This document shows positions 17,841 to 26,508 of a stretch of DNA of 64,000 nucleotides, in pieces; position 1 is the stretch's first letter; each line of letters opens with the position of its first letter. The DNA comes from Streptomyces leeuwenhoekii (GTDB lineage: Bacteria; Actinomycetota; Actinomycetes; Streptomycetales; Streptomycetaceae), in contig NZ_LN831790.1 of NCBI RefSeq assembly GCF_001013905.1, positions 5,098,001 to 5,162,000 on the forward strand, given 5' to 3'. The translations under genes were made by a program, and so were the position numbers. Below the pieces are notes generated by a model. That model was not told where the DNA came from. It searched no databases and saw only the letters and a program-made list of their open reading frames with translations.

Positions 17841-20192
17841 GTGACCAGCAGACCCCGGACGTTCCGGGCGGCGGCGACCGCCGTCGTCCTCGCCGCGGCC
17901 ACCGCGACGCTCACCGCCGCGCCGGTGGCGCAGGCCGACCCGGCCGCCCGGCCGGCCGCCGTGGACCGGCAGGACCCGCACCCCGCCGAGGGGATGGAGT
18001 CGCACGACCTCGACGGCCCGCTCAGCAAGACCCAGGAGGCCCAGCGCCAAGAGGCCCTGGATCAGGTCATATCCGGCAAGGCCGCGGTCAGGGAACGCGA
18101 GGGCTCCAAGGTCGTCCAGCTCAAGGGCGGCAAGGGCGCCGGAAAGTACGTCGAGCTCGGCCGGGAGAAGACCGACCGGATCTTCACCATCCTGGTCGAG
18201 TTCGGCGACCGGACGGACAGCCGCTACGGCGGCGGCCCCGGCCCGCTGCACAACCAGATCGCCGCGCCGGACCGCACCGGGGACAACTCCACGGCCTGGC
18301 AGGCGGACTACGACCGCGAGCACTACGAGGACCTGTACTTCGGCACCGGCGACGGCGTCGAGTCCGTCAAGAAGTACTACGAGAAGCAGTCCTCGGGCCG
18401 CTACTCGGTCGAGGGCGAGGTCTCCGACTGGGTCAAGGTCCCCTACAACGAGGCCCGTTACGGCAACAACGCCTGCGGCTCCACCAACTGCCCCAGCGTC
18501 TGGAACGTCGTCAGCGACGGCCTGACCGCCTGGGTCGCCCAGCAGAAGGCGGCCGGCCGCACCGACGCCGACATCAAGGCGGACGTCGCGAAGTTCGACG
18601 AGTGGGACCGCTACGACTTCGACGGCGACGGCGACTTCAACGAGCCCGACGGCTACATCGACCACTTCCAGATCGTGCACGCCGGCGAGGACGAGTCCGC
18701 GGGCGGCGGCGCGCAGGGCGAGGACGCCATCTGGGCCCACCGCTGGTACGCCTTCGGCACCGACGCCGGCGCCACCGGCCCCGCGCAGAACAAGCTGGGC
18801 GGGGCGCAGATCGGTGACACCGGTGTCTGGGTGGGTGACTACACCATCCAGCCGGAGAACGGCGGTCTGGGCGTCTTCGCCCACGAGTACGGCCACGACC
18901 TCGGCCTGCCGGACCACTACGACACCGCCGGCGGCGACAACTCCACCGGCTTCTGGACGCTGATGTCCGCCGGTTCCTGGCTCGGCACCGGCCGCGACGA
19001 GATCGGCGACCTGCCGGGCGACATGACGGCCTGGGACAAGCTCCAGCTCGGCTGGCTGGACTACGACACGGCCAGGGCCGCGACGCCGTCACGGCACAAG
19101 CTGGGCGTGGCCGAGTACAACACCAAGGACAAGCAGGCGCTCGTCGTCGAGCTCCCGGACAAGGCGGTCACCACCGAGATCGTCACCCCGGCCCAGGGCC
19201 GGACCCAGTGGTGGAGCGGCAGCGGCGACAACCTCAAGAACACGCTGACCCGTTCCGTCGACCTCACCGGCAGGACGTCCGCCGCCCTCTCGCTGGACGG
19301 CTGGTACGACATCGAGGCGAACTACGACTACCTGTACGCGGAGGTCTCCACCGACGGCGGCGCCGTCTGGACCGCCCTGGACGGCACCGCGGACGGTGAG
19401 GCGCTCCCGCGCGACGGCAGCGGCAAGCCGGCGCTGACCGGCAGCACCGGCACCCACCGGAAGCTCGTGTACCCCCTCGACGCCTACGCGGGCAAGAAGA
19501 TCGACCTGCGCTTCCGCTACCAGACCGACGGCGGCGTCGCCCTCAAGGGCTTCGCGGCCGACCGGATCACGGTGACGGCGGACGGCGGGACCCTCTTCGC
19601 CGACGACGCCGAGAGCGCGGACGCGGCCTGGACGGCGAGCGGCTTCTCCCGCGTCGGCGCGTCCTTCACCAAGGACTACGCGCAGTACTACATCGCCGAG
19701 AACCGCCAGTACGTGTCGTACGACAAGACGCTGAAGACCGGGCCGTACAACTTCGGCTTCGCGTCGCGCCCGGACTGGGTGGAGCACTACCCGTACCAGA
19801 ACGGCCTGCTGATCTGGAAGTGGGACACCTCCCAGGCGGACAACAACACCAGCGTCCACCCGGGCACCGGCCTGGTGCTGCCCGTCGACTCCCACCCGGA
19901 GGCGCTGCGGTGGTCCGACGGCACGCTGATGCGCAACCGCGTCCAGACGTACGACTCGCCGTTCAGCCTCTCCCGCACGGACGGCATCACCCTGCACAGG
20001 GCGGACGTCGCCACCCGCGTCCCGTCCTCCAAGGGCGTGCCGGTCTTCGACGACCACGTGAACGACTACTACGACGAGTCCAACCCCACCGGCGGTGTCC
20101 GGGTCACTGACACCAACACCAAGATCAAGATCGTCAAGGAGGCCAGGAACGGCTCCACGATCTCCCTGGAGGTCGGGCCCGCGGTGAAGTAG
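17841..20192 (+). CDS. Secreted M6-family metalloprotease (immune inhibitor A-like)
   Basis: A 783-residue exported zinc protease. A Sec-type signal occupies residues 1-33 (ends near PVAQADPA). After a propeptide the catalytic domain carries HEYGHDLGLPDHYD (zinc ligands His348, His352 and the downstream Asp) followed by a Met-turn-like LMSAGSW. Later regions with LDGWYDIEANYDYLYAEVS and DDAESADAAWTASGF are the beta-sandwich modules of InhA proteins. GTG at 17841 is chosen because GGGGGAGGAA lies just upstream and a signal peptide then starts at residue 1; a TTG at 17766 would add 25 residues before it. Probably degrades extracellular protein. A strong terminator follows. Confidence 0.92.
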   Translation: MTSRPRTFRAAATAVVLAAATATLTAAPVAQADPAARPAAVDRQDPHPAEGMESHDLDGPLSKTQEAQRQEALDQVISGKAAVREREGSKVVQLKGGKGAGKYVELGREKTDRIFTILVEFGDRTDSRYGGGPGPLHNQIAAPDRTGDNSTAWQADYDREHYEDLYFGTGDGVESVKKYYEKQSSGRYSVEGEVSDWVKVPYNEARYGNNACGSTNCPSVWNVVSDGLTAWVAQQKAAGRTDADIKADVAKFDEWDRYDFDGDGDFNEPDGYIDHFQIVHAGEDESAGGGAQGEDAIWAHRWYAFGTDAGATGPAQNKLGGAQIGDTGVWVGDYTIQPENGGLGVFAHEYGHDLGLPDHYDTAGGDNSTGFWTLMSAGSWLGTGRDEIGDLPGDMTAWDKLQLGWLDYDTARAATPSRHKLGVAEYNTKDKQALVVELPDKAVTTEIVTPAQGRTQWWSGSGDNLKNTLTRSVDLTGRTSAALSLDGWYDIEANYDYLYAEVSTDGGAVWTALDGTADGEALPRDGSGKPALTGSTGTHRKLVYPLDAYAGKKIDLRFRYQTDGGVALKGFAADRITVTADGGTLFADDAESADAAWTASGFSRVGASFTKDYAQYYIAENRQYVSYDKTLKTGPYNFGFASRPDWVEHYPYQNGLLIWKWDTSQADNNTSVHPGTGLVLPVDSHPEALRWSDGTLMRNRVQTYDSPFSLSRTDGITLHRADVATRVPSSKGVPVFDDHVNDYYDESNPTGGVRVTDTNTKIKIVKEARNGSTISLEVGPAVK

Positions 20193-20217
20193 CCCGCGTC
20201 CGCGCAGGTCACAGCAC

Positions 20218-20253
20218 GATCGGCGGCGACCCCCTGGCGGGTCGCCGCCGATC
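20218..20253 (+). terminator. Strong stem-loop terminator of the protease gene
   Basis: A perfect 15-bp stem (20218-20232 with 20239-20253) and a 6-base loop, followed by CGTGTTT. Confidence 0.75.
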
Positions 20254-20326
20254 CGTGTTTAGGTGCGTCCTATGACTCTCTTATTGACACCGGTCGGGAC
20301 ACCGGCCGACACGGGGGTGTGACCGC

Positions 20327-20671
20327 ATGGCCGCAGGAGGTTTCTGCAAGCTGCCGAACGGCTCGGTGGTGGTGGCGCTCAACCTCCCCAGCCCCGCCGC
20401 CGACGGCCCCGGCCGGGTGCGCGTGCTGGTGCACGCCGCGAACCGGGCGCGCGCCCTGACCAGGCTGCGCAACCTCGGACTCCGGGCGGTCTATCTGCGC
20501 GGCAACGCCGCCCCGCCGTCCCCGGACGAGATCACGGCGGTCCTGCACCACCCGGACGGCCTCATATGGCGCACGGCCCCCGACCAGGGGGTCGCCACCG
20601 GGCCGGACCTGGTCCAAGAGCTGTGGCGGCCCATACGGGCGCTGCTCGGACGCCCGGCGGCCCGGGCCTGA
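20327..20671 (+). CDS. Hypothetical protein
   Basis: A 114-residue protein with good Streptomyces codon bias. It starts MAAGGFCKLPNGS and ends with LVQELWRPIRALLG. No transmembrane segment, signal or known motif was seen; the composition suggests a small alpha/beta fold. It lies between the protease terminator and the convergent pncA gene. Function unknown. Confidence 0.55.
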   Translation: MAAGGFCKLPNGSVVVALNLPSPAADGPGRVRVLVHAANRARALTRLRNLGLRAVYLRGNAAPPSPDEITAVLHHPDGLIWRTAPDQGVATGPDLVQELWRPIRALLGRPAARA

Positions 20672-20693
20672 GCGGCCGGGAGGGTGCGCGGCG

Positions 20694-21281
20694 CTACTGG
20701 ACGACCGGCTTGCCGGTCAGCTCCACGCCCGCCTCGCGCATCTCCTCCAGCGCCCGCTCGGTGCTCTCGCCGCTCACCCCGGCGGTGAGGTCCAGCAGCA
20801 CCTGCGTACGGAATCCCTCCCGCACGGCGTCCAGGGCGGTGGCCCGTACGCAGTGGTCGGTGGCGATGCCGACGACGTCGACCTCGTCGATCTCCCGGGA
20901 GCGCAGCCAGTCGGCGAGCGGGACCCCGTTCTCGTCCCGGCCCTCGAAGCCGCTGTAGGCCGCCGTGTACGCCCCCTTGTCGAAGACGGCGTCGATCGCG
21001 CCGGAGGCGACGGCCGGGGCGAAGTTCGGGTGGAAGCCGACGCCCTCCGTGCCGGCGACGCAGTGCGCGGGCCAGGAGTGGACGTAGTCGGGGTCGTCCG
21101 CGAAGTGGCCGCCGGGGGCGATGTGGTGGTCCCGGGTGGCCACCACGTGCCGGTAGCCGGCGGGCGCCTGCCCGATCAGCTCGGTGATGGCGGCGGCCAC
21201 GTCGGCACCGCCGGCCACCGGGAGGCTGCCCCCCTCGCAGAAGTCGTTCTGCACGTCTACGACGATCAAGGCGCGGCGCAT
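20694..21281 (-). CDS. pncA: Nicotinamidase
   Basis: A 195-residue isochorismatase-fold hydrolase converting nicotinamide to nicotinate for NAD salvage. Catalytic residues are Asp9 (VVDVQNDF), the Lys in VFDKGAYTAAYSGFEG and the Cys in ATDHCVRATALDA; metal-binding residues lie in ATRDHHIAPGGHF. ATG at 21281 has GAAGGA 8 bases upstream. It is downstream of pncB on the same strand, 192 bases apart, so the two consecutive salvage steps are encoded together. Also the enzyme that would activate pyrazinamide. Confidence 0.95.
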   Translation of the reverse strand: MRRALIVVDVQNDFCEGGSLPVAGGADVAAAITELIGQAPAGYRHVVATRDHHIAPGGHFADDPDYVHSWPAHCVAGTEGVGFHPNFAPAVASGAIDAVFDKGAYTAAYSGFEGRDENGVPLADWLRSREIDEVDVVGIATDHCVRATALDAVREGFRTQVLLDLTAGVSGESTERALEEMREAGVELTGKPVVQ

Positions 21282-21473
21282 GGTCGGTGTCCTTCGACTA
21301 TGGGGTCGGAGATGGGTCGGGTTGGGGGCGGGCGGGATGTCGGGAGCCGGGCGGCGCACCGGGTGCGTGTCCGGCCGGTGAACCTCCGAGCCTATGACCC
21401 CGCCGTACGGCCCGGGAGGGGGTACGGCGGGGCGGACGGGCGGCGGGGTCGGGCGTAGGGCGGCGCACCCGCT

Positions 21474-22820
21474 TTAGCTACCCGAGCGTCCCTGGACGTA
21501 CTCCGTCGGAATGACGGGTTCCCCCCGCGAGAGCTGGGTGGCGGACAGGGGCAGATTCGCACGTGCGGCCGTGTGCCGCTCCCGTGCCGCGTCCAGCGGC
21601 TCCCGTGCGACCACCGCACCGCCCTTGACCAGTTCCACCAGGAGCTGCCGGTCCGCCAGCTCCCCGGGCACCGGGCCGGTGCCGACCACCTCGGCCTCGG
21701 CGACCCCGTACTCGTCCAGCCGCCGGGCCGCCCACTTGCGTCCCCCCAGGGAGGTCTTGCCGCCGCTGGACTTCTTGGCCACCGGCACCAGCGGGTCCCG
21801 CGGATCGTCGGTCTCGGCGCGGGCGACCAGCTTGTAGACCATCGAGGCCGTGGGGTGACCGGAGCCGGTCACCAACTGGGTGCCGACGCCGTAGGCGTCC
21901 ACGGGCGCCGCCGCCAGCGAGGCGATGGCGTACTCGTCCAGGTCCGAGGTCACGATGATCTTCGTGTCCCGGGCGCCCAGCTCGTCGAGCTGCTGCCGCA
22001 CCCGGTGCGCCACCAGCAGCAGGTCGCCGGAGTCGATGCGCACCGCGCCCAGCTCGGTCCCGGCCACCTCCACGGCCGTGCGGACGGCCTCGGTGACGTC
22101 GTAGGTGTCCACCAGCAGCGTCGTGCCCCGGCCGAGGGACTCCACCTGGGCGCGGAAGGCGTCCCGCTCGCTGTCGTGGAGCAGCGTGAAGGCGTGGGCG
22201 GAGGTGCCGACGGTGGGGATGTTGTAGCGGAAGCCGGCGGCCAGGTCGGAGGTGGAGGTGAAGCCGCCGACGTACGCGGCGCGGGCGGCGGCCACCGCGG
22301 ACAGCTCGTGGGTGCGGCGGGCGCCCATCTCGATCAGCGGGCGGTCCCCGGCCGCGGAGGCCATGCGGGAGGCGGCGGCGGCTATCGCGGAGTCGTGGTT
22401 GAGGATCGACAGGATCACGGTCTCCAGCAGCACGCACTCGGCGAAGGAGCCCTCCACCCGCATGATCGGCGAGCCCGGGAAGTACACCTCGCCCTCGGGG
22501 TAGCCCCAGATGTCACCGGAGAAGCGGTATCCGGCGAGCCAGTCCAGGGTCTGCTGGTCGACCATCGCGCGCCGCCGCAGGAAGTCCAGGACGCCCGCGT
22601 CGAAGCGGAAGTTCTCCACCGCGTCCAGCACCCGCCCGGTGCCCGCGACGACGCCGTAGCGGCGTCCGTCGGGCAGGCGCCGCGTGAAGACCTCGAAGAC
22701 GCTGCGCCGTCCGGCCGTACCGGCCTTCAGGGCGGCCTGCACCATGGTCAGCTCGTACTGGTCCGTGAAGAGCGCCGTCGAGGGTACGTCCACCGGCAGC
22801 CCAAGGTCCGCTGTGTTCAT
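21474..22820 (-). CDS. pncB: Nicotinate phosphoribosyltransferase
   Basis: A 448-residue enzyme making nicotinate mononucleotide from nicotinate and PRPP, the step after PncA. Family signatures include ALFTDQYELTMVQAALKAG at the start, IEMGARRTHELSAVAAARAA, GTSAHAFTLLHDSE, VRIDSGDLLLVAHRVR, and VDAYGVGTQLVTG. Length is normal. ATG at 22820 is chosen from the conserved start MNTADLGLPVDVPSTALFTD; an in-frame ATG at 22841 would add seven residues. A perfect 15-base palindrome lies at 22843-22857, directly upstream in the spacer shared with clpS. Confidence 0.95.
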   Translation of the reverse strand: MNTADLGLPVDVPSTALFTDQYELTMVQAALKAGTAGRRSVFEVFTRRLPDGRRYGVVAGTGRVLDAVENFRFDAGVLDFLRRRAMVDQQTLDWLAGYRFSGDIWGYPEGEVYFPGSPIMRVEGSFAECVLLETVILSILNHDSAIAAAASRMASAAGDRPLIEMGARRTHELSAVAAARAAYVGGFTSTSDLAAGFRYNIPTVGTSAHAFTLLHDSERDAFRAQVESLGRGTTLLVDTYDVTEAVRTAVEVAGTELGAVRIDSGDLLLVAHRVRQQLDELGARDTKIIVTSDLDEYAIASLAAAPVDAYGVGTQLVTGSGHPTASMVYKLVARAETDDPRDPLVPVAKKSSGGKTSLGGRKWAARRLDEYGVAEAEVVGTGPVPGELADRQLLVELVKGGAVVAREPLDAARERHTAARANLPLSATQLSRGEPVIPTEYVQGRSGS

Positions 22821-22842
22821 GGCGAAGGATCGTACTCCCATT

Positions 22843-22857
22843 TCGTCAGTCTGACGA
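22843..22857. promoter_or_regulatory. Palindrome in the pncB/clpS divergent promoter
   Basis: TCGTCAG-T-CTGACGA is a perfect 15-base dyad about 23 bases before the pncB start. Its position fits a repressor of NAD salvage (NrtR-like or NiaR-like) acting on pncB, but the family cannot be told from sequence alone. Confidence 0.45.
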
Positions 22858-22899
22858 TTTGCGGGTCCGTTTGTGCGAGTACCCCCCTGTGGTGGCAGC

Positions 22900-23217
22900 A
22901 TGGGCCTTGTGACGGCAGCCGCACCCATGGAGATCGAGAAGACAGAGTCGGCGGAGGAGGTCTTCGCCGTACCCGAGCCCGACGTGCCGTGGGTGACGAT
23001 CGTCCACAACGACCCCGTCAATCTCATGAGCTACGTGACGTACGTCTTCCAGACGTACTTCGGCTACTCCAAGGACAAGGCCACCAAGCTCATGCTCGAC
23101 GTCCACCACAAGGGCCGGGCGGTCGTCTCCAGCGGAAGCCGCGAGGAGATGGAACGCGATGTGCAGGCCATGCACGGCTACGGTCTGTGGGCCACCCTCC
23201 AGCAGGACCGGAAGTAG
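22900..23217 (+). CDS. clpS: ATP-dependent Clp protease adaptor ClpS
   Basis: A 105-residue adaptor that hands N-degron substrates to the ClpA/ClpC-ClpP protease. The core begins [20 protein letters not shown] (substrate-pocket region) and includes [17 protein letters not shown] and the C-terminal [16 protein letters not shown] 22900 is used; GTG 22909 and ATG 22927 are alternatives. It is 12 bases upstream of a DUF2017 gene, the usual actinobacterial pairing. Confidence 0.95.
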   Translation: MGLVTAAAPMEIEKTESAEEVFAVPEPDVPWVTIVHNDPVNLMSYVTYVFQTYFGYSKDKATKLMLDVHHKGRAVVSSGSREEMERDVQAMHGYGLWATLQQDRK

Positions 23218-23229
23218 CGAATCGCCTCC

Positions 23230-23841
23230 ATGCCAGGACACTTCGAACCGCTCCCCGGCGGCGGCGCGGCCGTCGCCCTCGACGAGGTCGAGATCTCCAT
23301 CATCCGGTCGCTGGCCGTGCAGCTCCTGGAGCTGATCGGCCCCGGCCCCGCCGAGGACGCGCCGGGCGACCCGCTCGCCGAGCTCTTCGCCGACGGCCCG
23401 AGCGAGCCGCCCTCCGACCCGGTCCTGCGGCGCCTGTTCCCCGACGCCTACACCGACCCCGGCCAGACGCCCGCCTCGGCGCGGGAGGCGGAGGAGCGCC
23501 GCGCGTACTCCGCCGAGTTCCGCCGCTACACCGAGAACGACCTGCGCGCCGGCAAGCGCGACAACGCGCTCGCGGTGGTCCGGTCCCTGGACGCGCTGGC
23601 CGCGGAGGCGGCGGGCGAGGGCGGCGCCGTGCTGAGGCTGTCGGCGCAGGAGTCCCAGCGGTGGCTGGGCGCGCTCAACGACCTGCGCCTGGCGATCGGG
23701 GCCCGGCTGGAGATCACCGACGAGGACGACACCGATCTGCTCTACCGGCTGCCCGACGAGGACCCGCGCAAGCCGATGGTGATGGCGTACCTATGGCTGG
23801 GCGGCCTCCAGGAGACGCTGGTGTCCACGCTCCTGCCCTGA
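23230..23841 (+). CDS. DUF2017 protein, ClpS operon partner
   Basis: A 203-residue soluble, acidic protein of the DUF2017 family: VEISIIRSLAVQLLELIGPG near the start, SAEFRRYTENDLRAGKRDNA in the middle and YLWLGGLQETLVSTLLP at the end. It is always found beside clpS in actinobacteria, so a role with ClpS or the Clp protease is likely but not shown. 12 bases after clpS. Confidence 0.88.
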   Translation: MPGHFEPLPGGGAAVALDEVEISIIRSLAVQLLELIGPGPAEDAPGDPLAELFADGPSEPPSDPVLRRLFPDAYTDPGQTPASAREAEERRAYSAEFRRYTENDLRAGKRDNALAVVRSLDALAAEAAGEGGAVLRLSAQESQRWLGALNDLRLAIGARLEITDEDDTDLLYRLPDEDPRKPMVMAYLWLGGLQETLVSTLLP

Positions 23842-24189
23842 GGCCCGGGCTCTTTTCCCGACCGATGTCGCTTTCGGTTTGTTTGGTGTTCGCTCACAGG
23901 ACGCTCAGATCCGAATAACGATCCGATTACTACGGAAGCCTTTTACGCCCCTTTCTGTCCGTTTAGGACGAATTTTGATGTGGTGCGTCTCACTCCGTAC
24001 TGTCCGATCATTGCAACGGCCGTGATAAATCTTCACGACCACCCGCGTGCGCCACCCCTGTGCGCGGGGGGCGCCACCACGCCGGCGGATCGCCGGTTCG
24101 GCACAGCTCCATCCACATCCGGGGGGATCGTGACCCGATCCGAGGCCGCTGCGACGGCTCGGATCGCCATGGAGAAAGGCGCACCATTC
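23842..24189 (+). promoter_or_regulatory. Long 5' region of the amino-acid permease with a hairpin
   Basis: This 348-base gap holds no gene. Its middle (about 23875-24045) is markedly AT-richer than the rest of the window, as expected for a promoter. Near the start codon CGATCCGAG (24136-24144) pairs with CTCGGATCG (24158-24166), with three more inner pairs, ending only 23 bases before the ATG at 24190. A hairpin there could affect ribosome access. No known riboswitch class is recognised. Confidence 0.45.
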
Positions 24190-25629
24190 ATGACCTCAGC
24201 GCAGGTCGACAAGCATCACGACGACGGCAATGGGGCCGTGCAGGCCGCGACGACGGACGGCGGCGAGGGGTACCAGCGGGGGCTCGGCGCCCGCCAGATC
24301 CAGATGATCGCCATCGGCGGTGCCATCGGTACCGGCCTGTTCCTCGGCGCGGGCAAGGGCATCTCCAAAGCGGGGCCCAGCCTGATCCTGGCGTACGCCA
24401 TCGCGGGCTTCGTCATCTTCCTCATCATGCGGGCGCTCGGCGAGCTGCTGCTGTACCGCCCGGTGTCCGGCTCCTTCTCGGACTACGCCCGCGAGTTCAT
24501 CGGTCCCTTCGCGGGCTTCGTGACCGGCTGGACGTACTGGCTCTTCTGGGTCGTCACCGGCATCACCGAGGTCACCGCCGCGGCCGCCTACATGACGTAC
24601 TGGTGGGACATCCCGCAGTGGCTCTCGGCCCTGATCTTCACCGTCATCCTCTACGGCGCGAACCTGATCTCCGTGAAGCTCTTCGGTGAGCTGGAGTTCT
24701 GGTTCTCCATGGTCAAGGTCACCGCGATCATCGGCATGATCCTGATCTGCGCGGGCATCCTGACCCTCGGCTTCTCCGACGCCGGGGACACCGCCTCGGT
24801 GAGCCACCTGTGGAGCCACGGCGGCTTCTTCCCCAACGGCATCGGCGAGACCCTCATGACCCTGCAGATGGTCATGTTCGCCTTCCTCGCCGTCGAGCTG
24901 GTCGGCGTCACCGCGGGTGAGTCCAAGGACCCCAAGACCGTGCTGCCCAAGGCGATCAACACCGTGCCGTGGCGCATCGCCGTCTTCTACGTCGGCGCGC
25001 TCATCATGATCCTGTCGGTCGTGCCGTGGACCCACTTCCAGCCGGGCGTCAGCCCCTTCGTGGCCGCCTTCGAGAAGATGGGCCTGGCCGCCGGCGCGGG
25101 CATCGTCAACTTCGTGGTGCTCACCGCCGCCCTGTCCTCCTGCAACTCCGGCATGTACTCCACCGGCCGCATGCTGCGCGACCTGGCGCTCAACAGCCAG
25201 GGGCCGAAGCTGTTCACCAGGCTGACGGCCAGCGGTACCCCGCTCGTCGGCACGACGTTCTCCGCCGCGCTGATGATGGTGGGCGTCTGGATCAACTACC
25301 AGTGGCCCGGCAAGGCGTTCGACTACGTCGTCTCCTTCGCCACCATCTCCGGCATGTGGGCGTGGATCGTCATCCTCATCTGCCAGATCCGCTACCGCGC
25401 CAAGGCCGACCGCGGCGAGCTGCCGCGCTCGGAGTTCCGCGCTCCGGGCGCCCCGTACACGAGCTGGTTCGCGCTCGCGTTCATCGCCATGGTGATCGTG
25501 ATGATGGGCATCGACAAGGACGCCCGCATCTCCCTGTACTGCGCGCCGCTGTGGGGTCTGATCCTCGGTGTCGCCTACTGGGTGCTCAAGCGCCGCAACC
25601 CCGAGGCCGCCGCCTTCCGCAAGCGCTGA
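24190..25629 (+). CDS. Amino-acid permease (APC superfamily)
   Basis: A 479-residue transporter with 12 predicted helices. The family motif IQMIAIGGAIGTGLFLGAGKGI begins TM1 and GLFLGAG is the substrate-site unwinding. YRPVSGSFSDYAREFIGP and FWFSMVKVTAIIGMIL are typical of the GABA/aromatic/D-serine permease branch (GabP/CycA/AnsP-like). ATG 24190 has AAAGG 10 bases upstream. A single gene, with an unusually long 5' region. The exact amino acid is unknown. Confidence 0.9.
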   Translation: MTSAQVDKHHDDGNGAVQAATTDGGEGYQRGLGARQIQMIAIGGAIGTGLFLGAGKGISKAGPSLILAYAIAGFVIFLIMRALGELLLYRPVSGSFSDYAREFIGPFAGFVTGWTYWLFWVVTGITEVTAAAAYMTYWWDIPQWLSALIFTVILYGANLISVKLFGELEFWFSMVKVTAIIGMILICAGILTLGFSDAGDTASVSHLWSHGGFFPNGIGETLMTLQMVMFAFLAVELVGVTAGESKDPKTVLPKAINTVPWRIAVFYVGALIMILSVVPWTHFQPGVSPFVAAFEKMGLAAGAGIVNFVVLTAALSSCNSGMYSTGRMLRDLALNSQGPKLFTRLTASGTPLVGTTFSAALMMVGVWINYQWPGKAFDYVVSFATISGMWAWIVILICQIRYRAKADRGELPRSEFRAPGAPYTSWFALAFIAMVIVMMGIDKDARISLYCAPLWGLILGVAYWVLKRRNPEAAAFRKR

Positions 25630-25653
25630 CGCCCTCCCGGGGACGTCCGGCCC

Positions 25654-25677
25654 GCGGGAACGCCCGGGCGTTCCCGC
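25654..25677 (+). terminator. 24-base perfect palindrome after the permease
   Basis: GCGGGAACGCCC followed by its exact reverse complement, 25 bases downstream of the permease stop. Probable terminator. Confidence 0.45.
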
Positions 25678-25705
25678 AGGCTGCCGCTCTGGACGTCCGG
25701 CATAT

Positions 25706-25742
25706 GGGCCGTTCCGTACCATCCCTCGGTACGGAACGGCCC
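25706..25742 (+). terminator. Stem-loop terminator before mec
   Basis: A perfect 15-bp stem (25706-25720 with 25728-25742) and 7-base loop, then TTCTGCTT. It should end permease transcription, although it lies only 20 bases before the mec start and might also affect mec. Confidence 0.6.
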
Positions 25743-25762
25743 TTCTGCTTATCCTGGCCGAC

Positions 25763-26185
25763 ATGCTGACCATCACCCAGGCCCTGTACGACCAGATCGT
25801 CGCCCACGCGCGCGAGGACCACCCCGACGAGGCGTGCGGAGTGATCGCCGGCCCCGTGGGAGCGGGCCGCCCCGAACGTTTCATCCCGATGCTCAACGCC
25901 GCCCGCTCGCCCACTTTCTACGAATTCGACTCGCAGGACCTGCTCAAGCTCTACCGCGAGATGGACGACCGCGACGAGGAGCCGGTGGTCATCTACCACT
26001 CCCACACCGCCACCGAGGCCTACCCCTCCCGCACCGACATCTCCTACGCCAACGAGCCCGGCGCCCACTACGTCCTGGTCTCCACCGCGGACGCCGACGG
26101 CGTCGGCGAGTTCCAGTTCCGCTCGTTCCGGATCGTCGAGGGCGAGGTCACGGAGGAGGAGGTCAAGGTGGTGGAGGCGTACTGA
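25763..26185 (+). CDS. mec: Mec+-type JAMM metallopeptidase (M67 family)
   Basis: A 140-residue zinc peptidase. The JAMM signature is YHSHTATEAYPSRTD (HxH, then S and D), with Glu23 in DEACGVIAGP. In Mycobacterium tuberculosis the homologue releases cysteine from the CysO-cysteine thioester-derived adduct. The next genes here, cysO and cysM, complete that pathway. It may also trim the two residues after Gly-Gly on the CysO of this organism, as QbsD does for QbsE. ATG 25763. Confidence 0.9.
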   Translation: MLTITQALYDQIVAHAREDHPDEACGVIAGPVGAGRPERFIPMLNAARSPTFYEFDSQDLLKLYREMDDRDEEPVVIYHSHTATEAYPSRTDISYANEPGAHYVLVSTADADGVGEFQFRSFRIVEGEVTEEEVKVVEAY

Positions 26186-26310
26186 CCCGGACCGCGGCCC
26201 GCACTCCGGTGGTCGCGCCCCGCACCCCCGGTCTCGCCCTGCGGATGCCAACTGTCCGCAAGCTGAGATCACATTCCGGAGGACGGACCGGGAATCGATA
26301 CGATGAGCCC

Positions 26311-26406
26311 ATGGTTCTTCTCGACGTGAGCGAAAAGGCGCCGGGCACGCTGCTCGTGGCGCGGCTGCACGTCGACCTGTGCAGGCTGAACAGCGCCATC
26401 TGTTGA
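26311..26406 (+). CDS. Cysteine-containing leader peptide upstream of cysO-cysM
   Basis: A 31-residue reading frame from ATG 26311 to TGA 26404-26406. The end of the peptide, RLHVDLCRLNSAIC, matches the conserved HVDLCRL...IC tail of actinobacterial leader peptides found before sulfur-metabolism genes. Two Cys codons, one of them the last codon, suit ribosome stalling when cysteinyl-tRNA is scarce. It ends 102 bases before cysO. Attenuation is inferred from the family. The remaining parts of the 26186-26508 gap show no other gene. Confidence 0.7.
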   Translation: MVLLDVSEKAPGTLLVARLHVDLCRLNSAIC

Positions 26407-26508
26407 CACTCCGCCGCCGCCGTACGGCCGTGAGCCGCCGCGGCGTGCCACCGTGCGCCGCCGCGCGCCCTTCGAACCTCCGACATCTCCCGACAGGAGC
26501 CCTGAGCC

